Assembly: GCF_000497575.1 (NCBI RefSeq)
Contig: NZ_APJI01000003.1
Span: forward strand, 1 to 40,253
Length of the DNA stretch: 40,253 nt
Direction: 5' to 3'
DNA from: Afipia sp. OHSU_II-C1
GTDB lineage: Bacteria > Pseudomonadota > Alphaproteobacteria > Rhizobiales > Xanthobacteraceae
Part shown: positions 35,060 through 40,253 of the stretch, piece by piece
How the letters are laid out: the number at the start of each line of letters is the position of its first letter
Numbering within the stretch: position 1 is the first letter of the stretch
Notes under the pieces: model-generated
Told to the model about the DNA's origin: nothing
The model's input: the letters and a program-made list of their open reading frames with translations, nothing else
Database searches by the model: none
Translations under genes and position numbers: made by a program

Positions 35060-35154
35060 CGTCATTCCGGGGCGATTGCAAAGCAATATCTCCCTCGTTC
35101 AGGAACTCTCTGGATTCCGGATCGGCCCGCTGCGCAGGGCCGTCCGGAATGACG
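35060..35154. repeat. Dispersed palindromic element (CGTCATTCCGG type)
   Basis: It opens with CGTCATTCCGG (35060-35070) and closes with the complement CCGGAATGACG (35144-35154); inside are further GGATTCCGGA and GCGCAGGGCC segments. It fills the gap between the converging MFS and rlmE genes and can fold into one long hairpin. A related element lies at 39638-39750. Confidence 0.75.
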
Positions 35155-35155
35155 C

Positions 35156-35860
35156 TTAAGCGGAAGCCGTGTTCGTCCCCCGAAATCCCAGCGCCAGCAC
35201 ATAGCGCTCGGATGAATCCTGCCGGCTGGCGGCGGGCTTCACATGCTTCACCGTGGCGAAGTCGCGTTTGAGCTGCGCCAGCAGATCGGCCTCGGCGCCG
35301 CTCTGAAAGACCTTGGCGAGAAAAGTCCCGCCCGGATTGAGGATTTCGCAGGCGAAGGCCGCCGCATTCTCCACCAGGCCGATGATGCGCAACTGATCCG
35401 TCTTGCGGTGACCTGTGGTGTTGGCGGCCATATCCGACATCACGACATCCGCGCCCCCTCCGATCATGGCGCGCAGCTTGTCGGGCGCGTGCTCATCGAG
35501 AAAATCCATCTGCGCGAAAGTCACGCCGGGAAGCTCCGGCATCTCGAGAAGATCGATGGCGACAACCTTGCCCCTCCCGTTATCCTTGCCCTCCGCCGAG
35601 CCGACGCGTTTCGCCGCGATCTGGCTCCAGCCGCCGGGCGCAGCGCCGAGATCGACCACCACCTGCCCTCGCTTGAGAAAGCGGTGCTTGTCGTCGATCT
35701 CCTGCAGCTTGTACGCGGCGCGCGAGCGAAAGCCGTCGCGCTTGGCCTGCGTGACGTAGGGATCGTTCAACTGACGTTCCAGCCAGAGTTTCGACGACAG
35801 CTTGCGCTTGCCGCCGCTCTTGACCGTCACATGCAGCCGTCCGGTGGTGTCTTTCGCCAT
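35156..35860 (-). CDS. rlmE: 23S rRNA (uridine-2'-O) methyltransferase RlmE (FtsJ/RrmJ)
   Basis: A 234-residue S-adenosylmethionine-dependent enzyme that methylates the ribose of U2552 (E. coli numbering) in the ribosomal A-loop. It has DLGAAPGGWSQIAAKRV (SAM site), VVMSDMAANTTGHRKTD with the catalytic aspartate, and GGTFLAKVFQSGAE with the catalytic lysine. The N-terminal basic extension (about 30 residues) is common in alphaproteobacteria. The ATG at 35860 is chosen; the open frame extends to 35932. It lies 87 bases after the Ppx/GppA gene on the same strand, a common alphaproteobacterial order, so the two are probably cotranscribed. Confidence 0.95.
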   Translation of the reverse strand: MAKDTTGRLHVTVKSGGKRKLSSKLWLERQLNDPYVTQAKRDGFRSRAAYKLQEIDDKHRFLKRGQVVVDLGAAPGGWSQIAAKRVGSAEGKDNGRGKVVAIDLLEMPELPGVTFAQMDFLDEHAPDKLRAMIGGGADVVMSDMAANTTGHRKTDQLRIIGLVENAAAFACEILNPGGTFLAKVFQSGAEADLLAQLKRDFATVKHVKPAASRQDSSERYVLALGFRGTNTASA

Positions 35861-35947
35861 GGGAGTTGGATCGATCCGAATAAGAGCAAATGCGCTCACG
35901 CACCCCTTACGACGTTTCCGCCGCGCCGTCACGAAATCTGAACGGAT

Positions 35948-37021
35948 TTAGCAGGCCAGGATCGCGCCGTCGGCCCGCATCATTTCCACCAGCATGCCTT
36001 CACGCAGGCCTCGGTCCGCGACGCGCAGGCGCGGCAGCGGGAACGCCTTGCGGATCGCGTCAAGGATGGCGCAACCGGCAAGCACGAGATCGGCCCGCTC
36101 GGCGCCGATGCACGCATTGCGCGCGCGGTCCTGATAGGTCATGTCGAGCAGCCGCGTGATGGCGCGATCCATCTCGTCATCCTCCATCCACAAGCCGTCG
36201 ACCTTGCGCCGATCGTAATGCGACAGGCCGAGATGAATACCCGCCACCGTTGTCACCGTGCCGGAGGTGCCGAGCAGATGCATGCCGGACAGATCGTGGC
36301 CGTGGCTGGCTGCGAACGGTGCAAGATGCTGCGCGACTTCATCGACCATCGCGCCGTAGGATTCGCGGCTGACATGGGTGCCGCCGAAACGCTCCGCGAG
36401 CGTGACCACCCCGAGCGGCAGTGAAATCCACGGTCCCTTCAAGGGCGGCGCATGCGGCTCGCCGGCCGGACGCTCGATCCGCACCACTTCCGTCGAACCG
36501 CCGCCGATGTCGAACAGGATCGCGCCCTTCGCATTGGCATCGAGCAGCGGCGAACAGCCGATCACCGCCAGCGTCGACTCGGTCTCGCGATCGATCACTT
36601 CAAGCTTGATGCCGGTCTCGCGCTCGATCAGGTCGAGAAACGCATCGGCGTTGTCGGCGGCGCGGCAGGCCTCAGTGGCGATGGTGCGCAGCCGCTTTGC
36701 GCCCTTGGCGCGAATCTTGTCGCCGCAAACGCTCAAAGCGCCGACCGCGCGGGAGATGGCGGCGTCGCTAATGCGGCCCGTGGTCGAGATGCCCTCTCCC
36801 AGCCGGATGATCCGGGAGAACGAGTCGATCACGCGGAACCCGTCATTCGAGACGCGCGCGATCAGCAGGCGGCAATTGTTGGTGCCGAGATCGAGGGCGG
36901 CATAGGCCGCAGGTCCGCCCTGAACGCGGATCTGCCCACGGCCATGCGCCTCCTCGGAAACCGGTACTGGCGGGCTGACAGACGGTTCGCGACCGTCGTG
37001 CAACCGCACGTCCTCATTCAT
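35948..37021 (-). CDS. Ppx/GppA family exopolyphosphatase / pppGpp phosphatase
   Basis: A 357-residue enzyme of the ASKHA phosphatase fold. Motifs are YAALDLGTNNCRLLIAR (phosphate-1), EACRAADNADAFLDLIERETGI and AILFDIGGGSTEVV (phosphate-2), plus HLLGTSGTVTTVAG and the C-terminal RVADRGLREGML. It lacks the C-terminal extension of E. coli Ppx and is of the short form. Whether it degrades polyphosphate or (p)ppGpp cannot be told. The ATG at 37021 was chosen over an upstream in-frame start at 37051. It is first in a unit with rlmE. Confidence 0.92.
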   Translation of the reverse strand: MNEDVRLHDGREPSVSPPVPVSEEAHGRGQIRVQGGPAAYAALDLGTNNCRLLIARVSNDGFRVIDSFSRIIRLGEGISTTGRISDAAISRAVGALSVCGDKIRAKGAKRLRTIATEACRAADNADAFLDLIERETGIKLEVIDRETESTLAVIGCSPLLDANAKGAILFDIGGGSTEVVRIERPAGEPHAPPLKGPWISLPLGVVTLAERFGGTHVSRESYGAMVDEVAQHLAPFAASHGHDLSGMHLLGTSGTVTTVAGIHLGLSHYDRRKVDGLWMEDDEMDRAITRLLDMTYQDRARNACIGAERADLVLAGCAILDAIRKAFPLPRLRVADRGLREGMLVEMMRADGAILAC

Positions 37022-37226
37022 GAAAGTCCATCTCTGCGGCGCGAATGTCACGCCACGGCAATCCTGTTCAAATAAAGTTTAACAGCGTGCGTGCCCGGCG
37101 CAACCGCAGCATACCCGATCACGCATTGTGGCTGCGATTCAGGCGTCTTAAGTTTAACATGCAGCCCACACCCTACGGCCGGAGTGCGATTTTCCGTCGC
37201 CAGACCGTGTTTTCAGCGGATTTCTC

Positions 37227-39602
37227 ATGCTCGATCACCCCTCCCGTGTCTCCTCCGAGAACGATATCGCACTGCAAAAATTTGGGATCGGGCAACCGGT
37301 CCGGCGCAAGGAAGACGATACGCTGGTGCGGGGCAAGGGAACCTACACCGACGACATCAGCCTGCCGGGCCAGGCCTATGCCTGGATCGTGCGAAGCACC
37401 CACGCCCACGGCGTCATCAAGGGCATCGACACAGAGGCGGCACGCGCCATGCCCGGCGTGCTTGGGGTGTGGACCGGCAAGGACCTCGCGAGCGCCGGAT
37501 ACAACCCTTTCACTGTCGGCCTGCCGATGAAAAGCCGCGACGGCTCGCCATTGATGCAAACCAACCGCCTGCCGCTGATGACCGACAAGGTGCGCTTTGT
37601 CGGCGATCCGGTTGCCTTCGTCGTGGCCGAAACGCTGGCGCAGGCGCGCGACGCCGGTGAATCCGTCGTGGTCGACATCGAGCCGCTGCCGTCGGTCACC
37701 AGCGCCGAGGACGCCGCAAAACCCGGCGCACCGCTGCTCTACGATCACATTCCCGGCAACGTCGTGCTCGATTATCATGCCGGCGACGACGCCGCGCTCG
37801 ATGCCGCGTTCGCAAGAGCAACTCACGTCACCCGTCTCGACATCGTCAACACCCGCCTCGCCGTGGTCGCGATGGAGCCGCGCGCGGCGCTCGCCAGCTA
37901 CGACAAAAAAACCGAGCGCTTCACCATCGAAATCCCGACGCAGGGCGTCGCCGGCAACCGCACGTCGCTGGCAAAAACCCTGAACGTGCCGAACGACAAG
38001 GTTCATCTGCGGACGCACCATGTTGGCGGATCGTTCGGCATGAAGAACGCGAACTATCCCGAATATATCTGCATCCTGCATGCCGCGCGGGAACTCGGCC
38101 GCGCGGTGAAGTGGACCGACGAGCGCTCGACCAGCTTTCTCTCCGACAGTCACGGCCGCGCGCAGGACGTGCATTGCGAACTCGCGCTTGCCGCCGATGG
38201 CGCATTCCTCGGCGTGCGCGTGCGCGGCTACGGCAATCTCGGCGCGTACATCACAGGCGTCGCACCATTGCCGCTGTCACTCAACATCGCCAAGAACATC
38301 AACAGCGTCTATCGCATGCCGCTGATCGGCGTCGACATCAAGTGTGTGCTGACCAACACGACGCTCATGGGCGCCTATCGCGGCGCGGGCCGCCCGGAAG
38401 CCAACTACTTCATGGAGCGGCTGATCGACCGCGCCGCCGATGAGATGGGCATCGATCGCCTTGCGATCCGCAAGCGCAATTTTATCAAGCCCGCACAGAT
38501 TCCCTACGCGGCTGCGAACGGCCTGACCTACGACAGCGGAGATTTCCCCGGCGTTTTCGGGAAGGCGGTCGAACAGGCCGATGTTGCGGGCTTCGCCAAA
38601 CGCAAGAAGGAAAGCCGCAAGCGCGGCAAGCTGCGCGGCATCGCCGTCGGCTCTTATCTGGAGATCACCGCCCCGCCCAGCGCCGAACTCGGCAAGATCG
38701 TGTTCGAGCCGGATGGAACGGTCAGGCTCATCACCGGCACGCTCGACTACGGCCAGGGCCATGCGACGCCGTTCGCGCAGGTGCTCGCGGCGCAGCTTGG
38801 CGTGCCGTTCGACGCCATCAAGCTGACGCAGGGCGACAGCGACATCGTTCATTCCGGCAACGGCACCGGCGGCTCGCGTTCGATCACGGCCAGCGGTGCT
38901 GCGATCGTCGAATCCTCGAAGCTGGTCATCGAGAAAGGCAAGCAGGCCGCCGCGCATGTCCTCGAGGCCTCCGAAGGCGATATGGAATTCGCGAACGGCC
39001 GCTTTACGATTGCCGGCACCGACCGCGGCATCGGCATCATGGAACTCGCTTCGAAGCTGCGGGACTCGAAAATGCCTGAAGGGGTGCCTGCTTCGCTCGA
39101 TGTCGACCACACCATAAAGGGCGTGCCCTCGACGTTTCCCAACGGTTGTCACGTCGCAGAGGTCGAGGTCGATCCCGACACCGGTAATGTGCGAATCGTC
39201 GGCTACAGCGGCGTCAACGATTTCGGCACCGTGATCAATCCGATGATCGTCGCCGGACAGATTCACGGCGGCGTCGCGCAAGGCATCGGTCAGGCGCTGA
39301 TGGAATGCGTGACTTATGATGACAACGGTCAGCCGGTGACAGGCTCTTTCATGGACTACGCGTTGCCGCGCGCGGGCGATATTCCGTCGATGACGCTAGG
39401 CAGCCATCCCTCGCCCGCCACATCGAATCCGCTCGGTACCAAGGGCTGCGGCGAAGCCGGCTGCGCCGGGAGCCTCGCGACCATCGTCAACGCCGTGCTC
39501 GATGCACTGTCGGATGAAGGCGTGACCAGCATCGACATGCCGCTGACGTCGGAAAAAGTCTGGCGCGCGATCCAGGATGGCCGCAAGGCGAAGTCGGCGT
39601 GA
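37227..39602 (+). CDS. Xanthine dehydrogenase family molybdopterin-binding subunit, CoxL form II-like
   Basis: A 791-residue large subunit of a molybdenum hydroxylase. The active-site loop A383-YRGAGR-389 is the form II signature, not the AYRCSFR of true aerobic CO dehydrogenase. GQGHAT at 509-514 contacts the cofactor, and E743 in GCGEAG is the catalytic glutamate. The N-terminal domain (IGQPVRRKEDDTLVRGKGTYTDD) is complete. The enzyme would hydroxylate an aldehyde, purine or aromatic heterocycle; the substrate is unknown. No iron-sulfur or FAD subunit genes and no cofactor-maturation genes are adjacent, so partners must be encoded elsewhere. The start ATG has no clear Shine-Dalgarno. Confidence 0.92.
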   Translation: MLDHPSRVSSENDIALQKFGIGQPVRRKEDDTLVRGKGTYTDDISLPGQAYAWIVRSTHAHGVIKGIDTEAARAMPGVLGVWTGKDLASAGYNPFTVGLPMKSRDGSPLMQTNRLPLMTDKVRFVGDPVAFVVAETLAQARDAGESVVVDIEPLPSVTSAEDAAKPGAPLLYDHIPGNVVLDYHAGDDAALDAAFARATHVTRLDIVNTRLAVVAMEPRAALASYDKKTERFTIEIPTQGVAGNRTSLAKTLNVPNDKVHLRTHHVGGSFGMKNANYPEYICILHAARELGRAVKWTDERSTSFLSDSHGRAQDVHCELALAADGAFLGVRVRGYGNLGAYITGVAPLPLSLNIAKNINSVYRMPLIGVDIKCVLTNTTLMGAYRGAGRPEANYFMERLIDRAADEMGIDRLAIRKRNFIKPAQIPYAAANGLTYDSGDFPGVFGKAVEQADVAGFAKRKKESRKRGKLRGIAVGSYLEITAPPSAELGKIVFEPDGTVRLITGTLDYGQGHATPFAQVLAAQLGVPFDAIKLTQGDSDIVHSGNGTGGSRSITASGAAIVESSKLVIEKGKQAAAHVLEASEGDMEFANGRFTIAGTDRGIGIMELASKLRDSKMPEGVPASLDVDHTIKGVPSTFPNGCHVAEVEVDPDTGNVRIVGYSGVNDFGTVINPMIVAGQIHGGVAQGIGQALMECVTYDDNGQPVTGSFMDYALPRAGDIPSMTLGSHPSPATSNPLGTKGCGEAGCAGSLATIVNAVLDALSDEGVTSIDMPLTSEKVWRAIQDGRKAKSA

Positions 39603-39637
39603 GACGGCGTTCCACTACCGTACTCAAATATTTCAGT

Positions 39638-39750
39638 CGTCATTCCGGGATGCGCCGCTTGGCGCAGGCCCGGAATCCATGATGATGCGGGAATCCGGTG
39701 AGTGAACATGGATTCCGGGTTCGCGCGAAACCGCGCGCCCCGGAATGACG
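39638..39750. repeat. Dispersed palindromic element (CGTCATTCCGG type), second copy
   Basis: It begins CGTCATTCCGG at 39638 and ends CCGGAATGACG at 39740-39750, like the element at 35060-35154. Internal segments CCGGAATCCATG and CATGGATTCCGG form a second, nested pair, giving a long two-stage hairpin 36 bases past the stop codon. Confidence 0.75.
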
Positions 39751-39783
39751 GCGGAGAATGTCGAGCGCTTCAACACATTCGAT

Positions 39784-39908
39784 GTCGTCCCCGCGAAGGC
39801 GGGGACCCATAGCCACCGAGCGTGGTGGTGATCGCAAGTGGATCGCTCCAGCATCTTCCTCAAATCGAAAACTCAGGGAGTATGGGTCCCCGCCTTCGCG
39901 GGGACGAC
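39784..39908. repeat. Inverted-repeat element (CCCCGCGAAGGCGGGG type)
   Basis: The arms 39784-39811 and 39881-39908 are perfect inverted repeats of 28 bp, each itself containing the 22-base core of the hairpin at 487-512. The ~70 bases between the arms show no coding potential. A miniature mobile palindrome is one explanation. Confidence 0.78.
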
Positions 39909-39999
39909 GTAGAGAGCTTTGGTATAGCCCGAAACATTTCGTGATGGGGATACGTATCCCCGCGCTCCGTACCGCGCTTATGTTCGGCGCGTCCTGTTC

Positions 40000-40253
40000 G
40001 TGAGGGGCGCTTCTCGAGGGCGCTTTGAAGCGGAGCAGGATGCGGCGCCTGCGCGTGTGTCTCGCAAACACAACGCCCGGGAGGCTGGGGTCACCGTCCG
40101 GGCCAACTATGTGGCTCTGCCGTTTGCCGGCTGGACGCGGAGCGGACGAAGGCGGCGAAAGCCGTCCGGATCAGGGGTCGAGTAACCTCCCCCGTCCGCA
40201 CCCGGAAGTACGGTCCCCTCGCCCAAAATCGCCGCAGTGGAGCGCCGCAAGGC
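40000..40253 (+). repeat. Long dispersed repeat, copy 2 (cut by window end)
   Basis: The first 56 bases are identical to copy 1 at 174-229, and similarity with substitutions and a ~16-base insertion runs to the end of the window. Orientation is the same as copy 1. Confidence 0.8.

Larger units (their letters stand above)
39603..40253. other. Gene-free right edge made of repeats
   Basis: After the molybdoenzyme gene no coding sequence was found. The stretch holds three repeat elements in a row: a CGTCATTCCGG-type palindrome (39638-39750), a 28 bp inverted repeat pair (39784-39908) and copy 2 of the long repeat (40000-40253). Confidence 0.7.

Noticed and set aside
37227..39602. True aerobic carbon monoxide dehydrogenase (CoxL form I)
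   Set aside because: The active-site loop reads AYRGAGR instead of AYRCSFR and the copper-ligand cysteine is missing.
39784..39908. CRISPR array
   Set aside because: Only two inverted arms around one spacer-like segment; there are no direct repeats in series and no cas genes.

Overview
The window looks like chromosomal DNA of an alphaproteobacterium of the Bradyrhizobium/Rhodopseudomonas/Afipia group (Nitrobacteraceae). This is inferred from the high G+C, the third-codon-position bias, the Liv-type ABC transporter cluster, the DUF47-Pit phosphate pair, the guaA/rsmB/guaB neighbourhood, an orphan form II CoxL-like molybdoenzyme, and dispersed palindromes of the 'CCCCGCGAAGGCGGGG' and 'GTCATTCCGG' kinds. 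The genus cannot be fixed by eye. No phage, insertion sequence, CRISPR array, tRNA or rRNA was seen.

Layout. 1-551: gene-free edge with two small dyads, one copy of a ~250 bp repeat and a hairpin. 552-2171: prfC (RF3). 2264-2642: a guanidine-II (mini-ykkC) riboswitch followed by a Gdx/SugE small multidrug-resistance exporter, read divergently from prfC. 2649-4319: low-affinity phosphate transport (DUF47 protein plus Pit) with a possible Pho box. 4456-9122: a five-gene branched-chain-amino-acid-type ABC importer (livG, livF, binding protein, livH, livM). 9420-12529: a PAS-type protein, dctA, an ArsC/Spx-like protein and a 2'-5' RNA ligase-like phosphoesterase. 12614-13486: an ArsR regulator with an SRPBCC protein behind a promoter carrying two perfect dyads. 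13613-14330: a 52-residue membrane protein and an atypical DsbB. 14362-17223: ilvD and a divergent LysR regulator. 17224-20889: a DUF411 protein, a 79-residue membrane protein, a DUF899 thioredoxin-like protein, and divergently a large helix-turn-helix protein with a beta-propeller protein. 20947-23371: an HxlR regulator divergent from an alpha/beta hydrolase and a quinone-oxidoreductase-like enzyme. 23463-33251: guaA, rsmB and guaB interspersed with YdeI-like, SnoaL-like, MAPEG-like, metallophosphoesterase, NADP-dependent reductase and unknown genes. 33585-37021: a DHA2-type efflux pump, rlmE and a Ppx/GppA phosphatase. 37227-39602: an orphan molybdopterin-binding dehydrogenase subunit. 39603-40253: repeats, ending in a second copy of the left-edge repeat.

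How the genes work together. Most units are housekeeping: translation termination and rRNA modification (prfC, rsmB, rlmE), GMP synthesis (guaB, guaA), valine/isoleucine synthesis (ilvD), and nutrient uptake (Pit, Liv, DctA). Several small regulator-plus-enzyme modules sit between them, each with a visible candidate control site: the riboswitch of gdx, ArsR-SRPBCC, HxlR-hydrolase-reductase, and the SnoaL-like gene with an operator over its promoter. The least explained unit is 17804-20889. It pairs a thiol-containing DUF899 protein and a tiny membrane protein with a divergent two-winged-helix regulator and a beta-propeller protein. It is the best candidate here for an undescribed system, though nothing in the sequence proves a joint function.
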